A stretch of 64,000 bases of DNA from Zopfochytrium polystomum (Eukaryota; Chytridiomycota; Chytridiomycetes; Chytridiales; Chytridiaceae): the NCBI GenBank assembly GCA_025765615.1, contig JAIVFJ010000021.1, positions 248,001-312,000 on the forward strand, in the 5' to 3' direction. Both the position numbers and the translations under genes were made by a program. Numbering within the stretch: the first letter of the stretch is position 1; each line of letters opens with the position of its first letter. The notes beneath the pieces were generated by a model, which was given only the letters and a program-made list of their open reading frames with translations, did no database searches and had not been told where the DNA came from. Positions 47,030 to 58,493 of this stretch are shown one piece after another.

Positions 47030-47419
47030 GCTCTCTCTCTCTCACCTCTTTCCCTGGTGCGGAGCGGGTCCGGTTTTGTTGATTTGAAATGGAAGCGAGT
47101 GAGGGCGGAATTTGCAGCAAGGCCAAAAAGGAAGAAAAACACAAAAAAAAAAAAAAAAAAAGAAAAAAAAGAAATTGGATAGCCTAAACAGCCGACACCG
47201 TCCGACTCAAACCCCGATTGCATCCGTCGCAGTGCTCGCCCTGGCCGATCCTTCTTCAAACGACTTCCCCTCCTCCCCCCGCCCGCCATCCTCGCCAAAA
47301 AGCCCCCTTAGGGCCGTCTGCGCCGTCATAAACCTCCCCCCTATTCTTTCTCCCCCCCCCGCATCTGTCCTGGACGGTGCCGGGTAGTCCGTCTCTTTCT
47401 CCTTGTTGGCACCGCGAAT
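46565..47419. promoter_or_regulatory. Divergent promoter region with T20 and CT repeats
   Basis: Shared upstream region of the RasGAP (-) and ataxin-10 (+) genes. It contains a T run at about 46671-46692, a CT microsatellite at about 46942-47043 and an A run at about 47143-47170. No gene is supported inside; long frames here come from the CT repeat. Core promoter elements cannot be identified with confidence. Confidence 0.5.
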
Positions 47420-49894
47420 ATGGACGACGGCGGCCAGCGCAGAAGCGGAGACTCTTTGGCCGCCAACGGGGCAATTGGTGCTTCTGCCCTTCCTGATTTC
47501 ACGGCTCACGCCAGCGCTGCGACCGAGGTTTCGCTTTACCGATCATTGTTTGCTGCGATCGCGGACCTCGATCTCGACGTGCAACATCCGACTGATGGCA
47601 GCAACAACGAAAGGGGGAGCGATCCCTTGTCGTATATGAGAGATGTAGCTGCCGCCGATAGACCACGACTCTTGACCACCGCAGAGCTGGATCGTCTCAG
47701 TGCAGCTGTGAAAGAAACCGCTCAAGCGTTGGTGCGGAGTTTGGAGCCAAGGTGAGAATTACCGTCCTTGCCGGGGCCGGCCCAGATGTACCGGATTTAA
47801 TCGATCGTGGCTTTGAAAGAGTGCTGCTTGGACGGGAGCCTGGTGTATGGAAACTTCTGTCGTCCCTGCTGGTCCATAGTCGTAATCAGTTACTGTCGAC
47901 ACTGGGATCACCGGACAAGCGAGGCGTCTCGTCCCCGGATGTAGCAGCATCAGGGTTGATATTGTCCACAGCACTCTTCCAACTGGTGCGGAATCTTTGT
48001 GCGGCTGTGTCCGACAATCAAATCCGGGCAAAGTGAGTTAACCACCGTCTCGTCAATCCCTAAGAAGTTGGATACCTCAGGAATGCAGATCTTCCTGGCA
48101 CCGGAGAAGAAATCCTGTCCTACCTCTGCAGCTGGCTTGTTACGACGGAGCGTCCGTATTCCACTACTCGGGAAAAAGGTTCCAACGAATATTCAAAATG
48201 TCATACTGATTCCACCAATGTCAAACTTCAGTGACCGCATGCGTTCACATGGGAACGCAAATGCTTGCAAATATCATGACTGGGAACCCTGAAGTGCAGA
48301 ATATTCTTTGGCCGCATTACTTCATTGAATCGGACTTGCTCAAGTAGGCTACACCGTGTCGAAAGTAGTCGGATGCTGAATTGCTCGTTCTTTCCTAGGC
48401 AATTACTTAAAACGAATGATAGGAAAACAACGAAATATGTTTTATTAGCCACCTACAACTGTATTTACAATGATGCCCATAGAAGGTTAGTTGGTGAATG
48501 TGGAGACGACCGATTCTTACTTGACATAATGCAGCTCGTACTTGTTGAACACTACTGTCGGACGCCACCTGATCACTTGTTTCCTTCGAATCGCGGCAGA
48601 AAATGCGGACAGCGAAGACGACTTGTTTGAAATAATGTGAGGCTTTTCCATGACTGATGCGCGGCTTCTAAAAACTTGACTGCTGCTAAGATGTGGAATT
48701 TTCTGCAATCTGGTCGAAGTCGGTCTTACTTCAGAAACTTTCAAAGCGATCAGCATGACACAAAGCCGTTGCACCACAGGAGGTGCCTGGCTGTCGAAGG
48801 AACACGTCACTTTCCTCAAGTTCATCGATGGCCTATTGGATTCCAAATTGCGACCTTCAACCCGCCCTACCTTAAATAACTCCGCCATAGGCCCGGAACC
48901 TTCGTTTACCAGCCAGTCCGCTGTCTGCGTCCTCAGCGATAGCAGCTGTCTTCTCTTTGTCAGTATGTTCATACGGCTGGTCTCGGTCATCGACAGCTTT
49001 GCAGAGTGTCATCTTCCAACTTTCCCATCTTCCGGCTCATCAAGTCAGTCGACTTCGGAACAAGCCTCAAATGGACCGGGCAAAGCGAGCGAATCTCCTC
49101 TTCCTGTCAACGACCTGGACGCCGTAATTCTTCTCCTGCAGTACCTTTCGCGTGCCCTACGCAGTGATGACCCTGTTGTCGCAGTATCCTGTGGGTCTGG
49201 TCTGCACCAGAGAAGATTAGAATCTCTGAAGTTGGGGCTTGGCGCAGCGCTGGTTCAGCTGTTGAGGCTTGCTGACCGCCTTCAGCCTCCAACCAAAACC
49301 GGGCCGTTGGGACGGTCGAATAGGACAGATCCGGCCTCTGGCGGAACAATGTCAAGCGTATCCTACGGGAAAAGTCCAGCAAGTCCAGAGACTATGGTCG
49401 CTCATGGATTGTTTATGTTGAAAGTTGATGTTGTTAAGGTGATTGCTAATTTGTGTTATCGATGCATGGAGGCGCAAGATGAAGTAAGTCCGCCCATTCC
49501 GGGACCTCATTCCCCTTCTGACATACTTTTGGGGCAGTTACGCGAGCGAGGGGCACTGCAGGCTGTGCTCAACAATTGCAACATTGATGATACCAACCCA
49601 TGTAAGGAGCATGACATTGCGATTGAGTTTTTGAGGTCCTTCCACTAACACGACCATTTTTTTGATTTTCTTTTTTTTTCATTCCTCTCGTGAATGGCCC
49701 CACCAGTCATAAAAGAGTGGTCGATATTTGCTATTCGTAACCTGTGCGAAAACAATCCGACGAACCAAGCATTAGTAGCTGGGCTGCAACCCCAGGCTGT
49801 GGCTCCAGACTTGGGCGGAGTGCTGGAGGCTGCTGGGGTGCAAGCCTCACTGACCCAGGAAGGACGGGTGCGGATTTCACAAACCACCCAATGA
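47420..49894 (+). CDS. ATXN10: Ataxin-10 family protein
   Basis: Nine exons (47420-47751, 47820-48032, 48081-48178, 48232-48343, 48399-48485, 48535-48636, 48691-49483, 49538-49601, 49707-49894) give 662 residues in frame. An armadillo-like helical protein: EPGVWKLLSSLLVHSRNQ, LFQLVRNLCAAVSDNQ, GTQMLANIMTGNPEVQNILW, LLATYNCIYNDAH, CGIFCNLVEVG. The C-terminus is the diagnostic ataxin-10 block: VVKVIANLCYRCMEAQDE, LNNCNIDDTNPFIKEWSIFA and IRNLCENNPTNQ. The family supports cytokinesis and signalling; the yeast relative is Ctr86. The first 110 residues are less conserved. The large seventh exon carries a Ser/Pro-rich insert. Its stop lies about 155 bp from the convergent minus-strand ORF. Confidence 0.88.
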
Positions 49895-50049
49895 AATTGC
49901 ATAGGGGGAAACGATCATGTTTCGATTTTTATATAAAATCACCAAGAAATTCTATAATAAGAGGAGTTGTCCAAAGATGGTGGTTGGGGTGCCTTGTGAG
50001 AAGGAGAGGGGTGACCGCAGATCGAACAACAAAGGTGGCTTGGAAGCAG

Positions 50050-50406
50050 TCATATGCCACGGGCCTCCTGGTCCACCAAGCGAAGCGCTTCCCTCCACTG
50101 TGCCAAAGCCTCCCCACGATGGGCCAGCGGGTCCTGCGCTGCCGGCGGTGGAGGTGGCGGCGACGGTCTCCGCAGGCCGATCGCCCCGGCGGCGCTGAGC
50201 CAGTCCGCAGCCATCAAGGCCAGCGCGGCGGCGGGGGATGCGGAGGTCGTCGTGACGGTGGTGTTGGGGCTGGTGAAGGTGGGAGACGAGGCTTCTGAGC
50301 TTGTCGATGAGGAGGGCGACGAAGACGGTGGTGGTGGTGGTGGTGGTGCCAGCGCCGAGGCGGCGTGGCGAGGAGCGTAGCTGGTGCAGCGGGTCAGGGT
50401 AGCCAT
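50050..50406 (-). CDS. Small hypothetical protein
   Basis: Single open frame of 118 residues: MATLTRCTSYAPRHAAS, a poly-Pro and Ser/Thr stretch, ALALMAADWLSAAGAIGLRR, a second poly-Pro, and a charged helical end ALAQWREALRLVDQEARG. The N-terminus, basic and poor in acids, could be a mitochondrial presequence, but this is weak. No family recognised. It converges on the ataxin-10 gene. The reverse strand is also open over part of it, so the call is tentative. Confidence 0.35.
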   Translation of the reverse strand: MATLTRCTSYAPRHAASALAPPPPPPPSSSPSSSTSSEASSPTFTSPNTTVTTTSASPAAALALMAADWLSAAGAIGLRRPSPPPPPPAAQDPLAHRGEALAQWREALRLVDQEARGI

Positions 50407-51157
50407 GAGGAAGGGGAAAGAAGTGCGTGCGATCGTCCCTCCTTCGGTTTCTTTTTCCGGTTTTTGTTTTTTCTGCTGATTTCCACTTTTGGGTTTATCC
50501 CACCCTTCTTTCTTTCTCTCTTCCTGACGGCCGCGCTGTGGGTGATCGCCGATTTATCCATTATGACCGTGGGAACACGTCATCACTCTTCTTTTTTTTT
50601 TTTCTTTCCCGGGTTTTCCCGCGCTTGCCGGATCTCTCTCAGCTATCTATCTGCAGTGCCTGCGGCCAAAAAATAAGCCGCAGTCAGGTCTTGTGAAAAC
50701 CCTGTTCGAGGTACAGTAACATTACGCAAGACTGCTGCAAAAGTTTTCATGTACGCCACGCCATACAGAATTCATCTTAAGCCCCTTTTCCAAAAAGCAA
50801 AGAGTTCTACACATTAGAGTCGGTCTGGGACATCCGTCAAACAAAAGGCAGTCTTTCAGCAAGCTAACGACCACCCCACACACCTCCCGACGCGGTGCGA
50901 GGCACACTTTGGGTCTATTCACTTCCAAAAGCCAAAGCTGACCAGTCCGTCCCGGTTTTTTTGCCGTGCTCGCTGTGTGCCTACACGCCGCACCCCCAAC
51001 TCATTGTGGTAGCTCATCTTTGTAACATGTTGCTTTTATTTCCACTAACGGCTGTTGCCACACCTCCTAATTCTTTAAAGGAACGCTCCAACAACGAAGA
51101 ACGACGAAGCGAAAAACTGGGACACGAGAGGGGTGGGGAAAGAGGGGAAGGAGAGAG

Positions 51158-51194
<37 letters not shown>

Positions 51195-51238
51195 AAGGCC
51201 TGCCCCTTCGCCAAGTCCAATTAAACACGCTGAGGCCA
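50407..51238. other. Spacer with poly-A run
   Basis: No gene is supported. A run of about 31 A lies at 51161-51191, close to the 3' end of the minus-strand PH gene, where it reads as poly-T. Shorter pyrimidine tracts lie near 50590-50605. Confidence 0.5.
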
Positions 51239-51487
51239 TCATCGTAAAAAATCCACGTCGAAAGTCGTCATCGGCGCCCTTGCCCGCCCCTTTGACCGAC
51301 TCCGAGCAAGCCGTGTCGATCCTCCCTCGGTAGCACCTTCGCTTCCTCGTCCTCGCTTGCTGCCGCCTCCGTTGACGGAACCCAGATCCTCCCTCGCGCT
51401 GCCACCCGCACTGCGCGGTGACGGCGCGTCTCCGGAACCGTCGATGCCCTTGGAGGCCACCGAGAGGGGCTTGGGATGTGGCTTGGG

Positions 51488-51520
<33 letters not shown>

Positions 51521-53607
51521 TTGCTGCGGCTGCTGCTGCTCCATCTGCTTTTGTTGCTGTTCCTGCTGCTGTTTTTGCTGTTGCAGCAGCTGCAGCTCGG
51601 CCTGAGCTCGCTTCACGCGCTCCGCTTGGAGGATCATATACGCCTCGTACTGCTGGCGCTGGAGCTGCTCGCGGTCCTCCTGCGTCGTCGGCGTCGCCGC
51701 CGATGATGCGGTCCCGCCGGCGCCGGGCTTTGGCGGAGTCGCTGACAGCGTGCTGCCCGTCACCGAGGCGCTCGCCCCGCCGCTGAGCCCACGGCTCGCT
51801 GGCGCCGATGACGACGCGGACGCCGATGACGACGATGAGAATGAGGTCCCTGGGATCGGGATCGGCCGGGCCGAGGTCGGGCCGCTGTACTGCTGCTGCT
51901 GCTGCTGCTGCTGTTGTGACGGGTAGTACTGCTGTTGCGGAGGTTGCTGGAACGACGACGACGAGTTGCCCGGGTATGAGTATTGAGACGCCTGCGGCGG
52001 CCGCGGAGGGTAAAACTGCGGCGGCTCCTGCTGCTGCTGCTGTTGATGCTGTTGCTGATGGTTTGGATGGGTGGCCGAATTGTGTCGCACGGGTGGCGCA
52101 AAGGACGGCGGCTGGTACGCGATGGCGCCTGGATGCTGCGAGCCGAGGACCGGCGCCGACACTGGGGCCAATTGTGCGTCAGACGACCGGCGAACGCCGC
52201 TGTGAATGGAGCCCAGGAGGTGGCCTCATCCAGGTGGCGGCAGCCTGCTGATCGGCCGTCCGCAGGGTCCACGATCGCACCGACCGGGCCCCGAGAGGCC
52301 CCGCTGGGGTTTGCGTCTCGTCTTTGAGATCAAGGATCCAGCACGGTATCGGTGGGTTGCCAGGCACCGTCGACGCGGTGCTGTGTGCGCTCGTGACGTT
52401 CAGGAAGGACAGCGGCTGCTCCGACGGCGCGTTTGAACGGTACAGCAACAGGATGCCGTCGCTCAACAGGACAAGAGACCGGCGCTTCCACACGCCTTGA
52501 GGGCTCGCCGGCGTTGGGGTTGCTTTGTGCAGAGAGCCATAGTGGATGCAGCTGTGGTGGAAAGCGAATTGGGATTGTGTGGTGTGTTTCGGTTAAAAGG
52601 TTAAGGATTCATGCTGGGGCATTGGGCCGGCAAGCGGCACGGCCGAAGGGGGTAGGGGTGCCTCCGTTCATCAGAGAATGCACTTACTGAGGTCTTCGGA
52701 TTATGGCGCCGTAAGAGTTGTCAATATTGCTGATGGAGGAGGCTCGCGGCTGGGAGGCAGCGGGCGTGATCTGCCCGGGCATGGTCGAGGACGGTGCTAT
52801 CAGCGGTGTGGCTTGACTTCCAAACTCGTCGATCGTGTCATCCAGCGATGAGAGCAGCGCATCCAAGCGGCTCGTCACCGTGGCCGCCTTGAAACCGCCA
52901 CTCACAACAGACGACGGAGTGGGCGGCCGCTGACGCTCAAGAGACGATGAGGCAGTGGTCCGGCTCGACAGGGACAGGTTTGCGGAGGAAAGGCCGTCAG
53001 CCACATCGGGGGACATGAGCCGATCTTGATCGTAGGGGTCTTCCAGCGAGATGGCGGCCATCTCCCCGGCCAAGTACGGCGAGGGCGTGTTCGAAGCAGC
53101 CGACGAAAAGCCTGGAGCGCTTCGGAGGCCGCCGGCGGGGAACGCCGACGGACCGGGGAACAGGGGTTTCGACAGGGCGGACTTGCCCATCATCGGACCG
53201 CGTTGCGCGCCCGGAGGCAGGGGAAGCCCGATTCCGGCCGACGATGCGGCACCGCCCTCTCGCTCTACGTCGTAGGACGGTCGCGGACTGCGATCAACGA
53301 GGCGCGGCTGTGCGGAGGAGGAACCTGGCAAGGATCCCGACCGCCCGGTAGCAAACGATTGCAGGGTCGATGCACCTCGCCCACCACCACCACCACCACC
53401 ACCACCGGCTGTCGTCGTCGTCGTGGTTGTCCCCGCCGCAGAAGGAGAAGGAGAAGAAGAAGAAGAAGAGGAAGAGGAGGAGGAGGAGGAAGCGTTGGTG
53501 ACTGCGGCGGCAAGGTCGAACTCGTCGTCGCTGTTGTAGTCGTCGGCGAGGTAGCCGGACAGGATGCCGATCGACGACGCCGCCGACGACCCCATCGGAA
53601 AGGCCAT
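51239..53607 (-). CDS. PH-domain protein with Gln-rich tail, probable frame break
   Basis: Exon 1 53607-52688 encodes about 306 residues, acidic then Ser/Gly-rich (GYLADDYNSDDEFDLAAAV near the start, ISLEDPYDQDRLMSPDVADG later). Exon 2 starts at 52551 and opens a PH domain: IHYGSLHKATPTPASPQGVW, KRRSLVLLSDGILLLYR, CWILDLKD, RSWTLRTADQQAAATWM. The closing helix HLLGSIHSGVRRSSDAQ lies in another frame, so one base too many is suspected near 52226. The same frame then continues to the end as a Gln/Pro/Ser-rich segment with a coiled coil REQLQRQQYEAYMILQAERV and a basic end RSRSKGRARAPMTTFD. A membrane-binding adaptor is likely. Start: ATG at 53607; an upstream in-frame TTG was rejected. A GA/CT repeat lies just upstream. 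Confidence 0.65.
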
Positions 53608-53943
53608 TGCCAAAAAGGTCGATGGAGGAGCGGCGAGGAGGAGAAAAAGAGAGAGAGAGAGAGAACGAGGGCGACAGAGAGACAGAGAGAGAGACTTGAG
53701 TGCGAGAGAGAGCGGGCGACAGACAGCGGCTTCTTCTTTCGATTTCTATTTCTTTTTTTTTGGGCGACGCTGTCTTAGTCTCTCTCTCTAGCAGCGATGT
53801 CTCTCGCTCTCTCTCTCCCTCTCTCTCGTGCCGGTCTGTCTCCGCACTCTCTCTCTCAGAACTCTTCCCACATTGGCTTGCTGGGCTGTCTGTCGCTGCG
53901 GCTGACAACCCATTGCGGAATGCCACGAGAGAGGGTCTATCCT

Positions 53944-53975
<32 letters not shown>

Positions 53976-54352
53976 ATTGATAATCAAATTAATTTTAATA
54001 TGTATGGTTATGTATGGTTAATATGACGAGATTCCGTAATACAAAATGGTTCCTTCCTGTTTGGGTTTGATTATTTTTGTTCATTCTTGCCATTCACGGC
54101 ATAAATTGTCCAAAACGGCTCTCGCGCTCTGTCTGTCTGTCTCCCAATCTCTCTCTGCATGTCTCTTAGTCTCTCTTGCTCATTCTATCGCAACCCTCTG
54201 GGCGATAAGGGTGGGTGGAGTCTCGGGCCTCATTTATTTCTTCTCGTTTGCAAAAGGGCGCCAAAGCGCGCGGGCAGACCAGATGCGCAGACAGACAGCA
54301 ATAAGGCGATTGCATTGCGTCACCCGCGGCCCCGCTCCTCCTGGCCGCCACC
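53608..54352. other. Spacer with GA repeats and T30 run
   Basis: Holds GA and CT repeats (about 53646-53700 and 53780-53830), a T run of about 30 at 53945-53974, and AT-rich TATGGTTA repeats near 54000. No gene is seen. It lies between the start of the PH gene and the stop of the acidic helical protein, both on the minus strand. Confidence 0.55.
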
Positions 54353-54414
54353 TCATCCCGCCACCTCCTCCTCTCCCTCCGCCCCGGCGCCGCCGCCATC
54401 CCCGTCCTCGTCGT

Positions 54415-54446
<32 letters not shown>

Positions 54447-54756
54447 TCCTCCCACGCGTCGCCGTCCAGGTCAAAGTTGCCTCCGCCCATGCCGCCCTCG
54501 ATCATTTGCAGCTGCTGCGCAAGCCGCGTGCGCTCCGGGTGCCGCCCGAGCACCTGCCGGAGCACCCCCGCGCCGCGCTCAAAGAGCCCCAGCGCCTTGT
54601 CTGCGTCCTCCTCGAGCGAGCTGGCCATGATGCACGCCTGCCCGAGCTATATTCCAAAAAAAAAAGGAAGAATACGAGGGGAAGCCGGGGGAAGTGCGGG
54701 AAATGGGAATGCAGCTTTGTCAGTGGAGAGGTGGGGTGCAGGAAAAGGGCATAAAC

Positions 54757-54787
<31 letters not shown>

Positions 54788-56399
54788 CAAAATATTCACC
54801 ATTTCCTGGGTGTGGTCGACCAGCTCCACATCTGTGACCTGCGACAAGGCCTCCACGGCTTCGGATATCCGACGCCGAGACTGCGCTTCGTCTCCTCCCG
54901 TCGAGTCGATCAAACGCGCCAGATCGTACAGGCAGCACCCCCGCGCGACTGCAAGCACTTGCTGCGACGAAGCGCCGTGGGGAGGAGCTTCGCCGTTTGC
55001 CTTGCTCGATGCCGATGACGAAGAGACGTGGGTGGTTGGCGAGGATGAACTTGCTATCTCCACCCCGTACTGGAGAAGGAGGGCCGGAAGCGTGTCTTTT
55101 TTGGTTTTTGTTGAAGGGGCTTTAGTCGTAAATCGCCCAACCGGTTGTTTGTTTGGCGCACCTTGTTTGTTCTGGGAAGAGAGAGAAGCGGCGAGTTGCC
55201 TGAGCATGTGCGTGATGCGAGCGCGCTCGATTTCCACTCGTCCCGGGCTGGACTCCAGCAAGGCGATGCCCTAAGAGAACCGAGAAGGCGGGGGGTCATT
55301 GTAGTCATCGAAAACAAGCCAAGTGGCCCCAACGCCTAAAAAACACATACGCACAAACCTTTTCGAACGCGCCTTTTGCCTCGGCCAGCCTCTCGAGCTT
55401 GACTCGCCGCACCGCTCTCGCCTCCTCGTCGTTCTCCTCCTCCTCCCCGTCCGACGCCGCACCGCCGCCCTCGTCCCCCGCGTCCTCCTCGCCGTCGTCG
55501 TCGTCCCCGTCGTCGTCCTCCTCGCTCTCCCACGCCACAACCCCTCCCGCGGCCGCAACTGCCAAGGGCACGGCCCCCTCGGCGTCGCCGCCGCCTCCGC
55601 CGCTGCCCTCGCGGCCCGCGCACCGCACCCACTCCATCAGCGCAACGCCCAGCTCCAAGTACGCCGTTGCCGCGTGTTCGGCATTTCCGTCGCCCCCGCC
55701 GTCGCCCGATGACGACCCCGACGGGTCCGCCGCCGCCGTCGCCGTCTCCGCGGCGGCGGCGGTGGCGGCGACCAGGCGGCGTAGGCTGCGCACGGCGCGC
55801 GCGACAAAGACCGGGACGCCCGCGGCCGCGCCGAGGTCCCGCAGGCATCGCGCGTGCGCGAGGCGCGCTGCACGCGGGGCCGTCGCCGCCGCCGCCGTCG
55901 CCGCGGCGGTCGCGGCGCGCTGACTCGACGACGGGGCCGCGGTGGCGCGTCGTCCGCCGCCGCCGCCATCCTGCTCGTCGTCGTCGTGCGCGTCCGCGAG
56001 GGCCGGGTGCGCGGCCTCGAGGGCGTCGACGGCCATTTCGAGCAGGCGGGCGGCGGCGGCGGAGCGCGGGAGGGTGGTGGTGGTGCTGTCGGACGCCGAC
56101 GCCGACGCCGACGACGCCGACGACGCCGACGACGACGGCAGCGACGAGGCGGAGAAGGTGGAGGCGGCGGTCGGCGCGCCGCCGCGCAGTTCGTCGAGGG
56201 CGAGGCGGTACAGGTCGGCCGGGTCCGCGGGTGTGGCCGACGGTGCGGCAGAAGAGGGCGCCGCCTCGCCGCCTGTCGTGAAGTGGACCTCGGCGATGGG
56301 CTCCGACGGCGCTGCAGCGGGTGCGACCGCCGTGTTGTCGGGGTCGTCGGGCCGCGGCCGCTTTGATGCGCTGGCGGTCTCGCTGCCTGATCGCTTCAT
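54353..56399 (-). CDS. Acidic helical-repeat (TPR-like) nuclear protein, possibly Ett1/Nro1 type
   Basis: Three exons (56399-55359, 55270-54800, 54646-54353), all phase 0, give about 601 residues. The N-terminus has a likely nuclear signal MKRSGSETASASKRPRPDD. Ala-rich helices follow (RLLEMAVDALEAAHPALADA, LYRLALDELRGG, AYLELGVALMEWVR), an acidic Asp/Glu run, then EAKGAFEKGIALLESSPGRV, RGCCLYDLARLIDS and QACIMASSLEEDADKALGLF with EHPER-like spacing (GRHPERTRLAQQLQM). The end is a strongly acidic Asp/Ala repeat. Helix spacing and acidity resemble Ett1/Nro1 proteins of fungi, involved in translation termination and Ofd1 control, but key motifs were not verified. A 66-bp in-frame stretch near 55165-55100 may be an intron. 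A run of 25 A occupies intron 2. GC content is very high. Confidence 0.6.
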
Positions 56400-56657
56400 G
56401 TTGACTTGTTCGAAGAAAAGAAAAATAAAAGCAAGTTCGGGAGGCGCCGAGACTGCAAGCCCAAAATGAAGATTGTGTTCCCTGCGATGAAGTGGCTTTT
56501 CAGCCGTGCCCACGGAAACGTATGAGAATGCTTTATTACAGACGAAGAGATCCGTGTAACGAGGGGGTTGGGGATTTCCACGAGAAAAAAAAAAAAAAAA
56601 AGAAAGAAAAAAAAAAAAAAGAAAAGAAAGGGCACCGGAAGTGCGTCCCGCCTGGAA
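56400..56657. other. Short spacer with poly-A runs
   Basis: Contains A runs at about 56585-56620. It is the promoter and 5' UTR side of the acidic helical protein and the 3' flank of the pirin gene. No gene seen. Confidence 0.5.
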
Positions 56658-58198
56658 CTAAGCGCTTGCAGTCGGAGGGAGCGTGGTTTGCTTGCTCACG
56701 TTAAGGAAGCGGCCGGTATCCCTGGAGAATACAACAGCGTCTTCCTCCCACGGCCAACCACCAAACTGGGTCGAACGATAGTCGGAAAAGGCTGAGCAGA
56801 ACGGAACAAATCTGTTAGCTGCAAGCCCACACATAAAAGCAAAACGTGACAGCAGAAAGATTGGGCCCACAGTCAAGCGATGGTTTGTTCAACAAATACG
56901 CACCCTGTCGAATTTCGGCTTCAGTGCTCATGACGAATGGGCCATATTGGACGACCGGTTCGTCAATCGGTTTGCCTGAAAAGCAGACCGATTCGGTTTA
57001 GATGTGACACACTGAAAGCTTCTTTTTCTTACCTTGTAGCATCAAAATTTCAACACTAGAATCCGTCTCCACGCCGTTGAACTCAATCAAAATTGGCTCC
57101 TCGGGCGAAACCGAGACAAACGACATCATGGGAACGGGCTCCTCGGCGATCATGACTGCACCCCGTCTTGACGGGCCTTCCACAACGTAAAACGATCGGT
57201 TGCTGCCCGAACGAGCCGCCGGTAAAGTAATTGTTCCGCCGGGTTGCATGCGAATGTGGAACACGTGCACGTCATTTTCAGGGTCTGCCGCCCAGCTGTT
57301 CGGGTTGGGTGAAAGGGCTCGCTTTCCCTCCAGCTCGCCCGCCCATATCGTGACGGTCACTTTTCCATCCGGCGAAGTGTGTTTTGGGATCTTGGAGCGA
57401 AAAAACTAAGTCTTGGACGGAAACAGAAAGAAAAGAAAAAGAAGAGTCAAGCTTACTTCTTCGTGCCAGTGCATCACTTGGGCCGGCGGGACCATCTTCG
57501 ACTTCTTTGGCAGGTTCAGCCAAATCTGAAAGAGTCGAGCCGGATTGGGCTTGTCCATGTTGATGAGCGGAAAGTTTTCGCCGTGCACGATACCGCGCCC
57601 ACTTATTTTTTTTTTTTTTTTTTTTTTCCGGAAGAAAACGGTGGGTTGGCGTCGAGGCGAGGCGGTATCCAACACACAAGAATTGCTCCTTACGCGGTCA
57701 TCCACTGAGCGTCCCCGTTTCCGTAACGTCCACTGCACCCCAAACTGTCGGTATGGTCGATCAAGCCTGTTTCGCAAATGGTTCAGCGAGCTTGTTCAGT
57801 TCGAAAGTTTGGTCCGGCGTCGATCTGTGAACCCTCACCCTCCATCGTGCAAGTGAACGTTTCAAACCCACGATGCGGGTGCTGCGGAAAGCCCGGAATG
57901 CGATCGCCGTGATACTGAATGAATGGGGAGCACAGCATGTTGAGCGAGAGTCGGTCACCGCATTGCAAATGTTATGAATTTTCAAGTCATGCAAGAACGG
58001 AGACGTAGGGGCACGCACCATGCGATACGGAGCGTTCGGGTTGAAGTCTGCACCGTTTCCTCTCTTCGGGGCCTCCATGCGCTCGTTTCCTGCCGGGTAC
58101 AGGTCCTTGTGGTAGACGCAAAAGAGAAAGGGGTTCTGCACCTCAAAGGGCGCGGGAACGCTCAGCTTGCCACGGTTGGTGATGAGGGATAGGGCCAT
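56658..58198 (-). CDS. Pirin-like cupin protein
   Basis: Seven exons (58198-58019, 57914-57839, 57766-57694, 57601-57457, 57390-57033, 56975-56904, 56791-56658) join in frame to 345 residues. It is an iron-binding bicupin. First cupin: [20 protein letters not shown] (metal His), [38 protein letters not shown] and [18 protein letters not shown]. Second: [18 protein letters not shown], then [20 protein letters not shown] and the C-terminal [20 protein letters not shown]. The form matches the bacterial-type pirins with QHPHRGFET and long C-terminus rather than human pirin. Activity may be quercetinase-like or regulatory. An upstream frame 58493-58200 encodes a membrane segment and could belong to the same protein (see findings). 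A T22 run lies in the intron at 57606-57627. Confidence 0.85.
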
Positions 58199-58199
58199 C

Positions 58200-58493
58200 T
58201 TGCGACGCGGCGGGGGGGGAGGTAGCGGGTGCCGTCTCTCCGTCGGATGCCTCAGCAGCAGCAGCGGGGGGCGAAGCGAGATCGTTGAGTGCGGCGGGAG
58301 GAGCGGGGATCGAGGGGGAGCGAAGCAGGTACGCCAACAAAAGGGCTCCAAGTGCCAGGAAGAGCAGGGTGGTGGAGTTCAGAGCGACGTGCGTCGGTGG
58401 TGGTGACAAGGGCGGGGGCGGGGACGGCTTGGGAGACTTTGTCGATGGGGACTGCGACTTGCTGCTGCTTGGCGAAACTGCTGGCCGTGTCAT
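58200..58493 (-). CDS. Membrane-anchor ORF, possible N-terminus of the pirin
   Basis: An ATG at 58493 opens MTRPAVSPSSSKSQSPSTKS, a Pro-rich stretch, then a strong membrane segment STTLLFLALGALLLAYLL and a linker, LNDLASPPAAAAEASDGE. It runs to a G8 homopolymer at 58212-58219, after which the pirin start lies in a different frame. With seven G the two would fuse into one protein with a cytosolic N-terminus or signal anchor. As it stands it ends at 58143. It may be a true exon, a separate leader ORF or 5' UTR. Confidence 0.4.

Noticed and set aside
55323..56469. Long plus-strand frames opposite the acidic helical protein
   Set aside because: Ala/Arg/Ser shadows of GC-rich DNA; the minus-strand frame has three phase-0 exons and helical repeats.
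57783..57968. Minus-strand frame [16 protein letters not shown] read as part of the pirin
   Set aside because: It has no AG acceptor before it; joining PYRM directly to [10 protein letters not shown] by the 58018-57915 intron matches the family.
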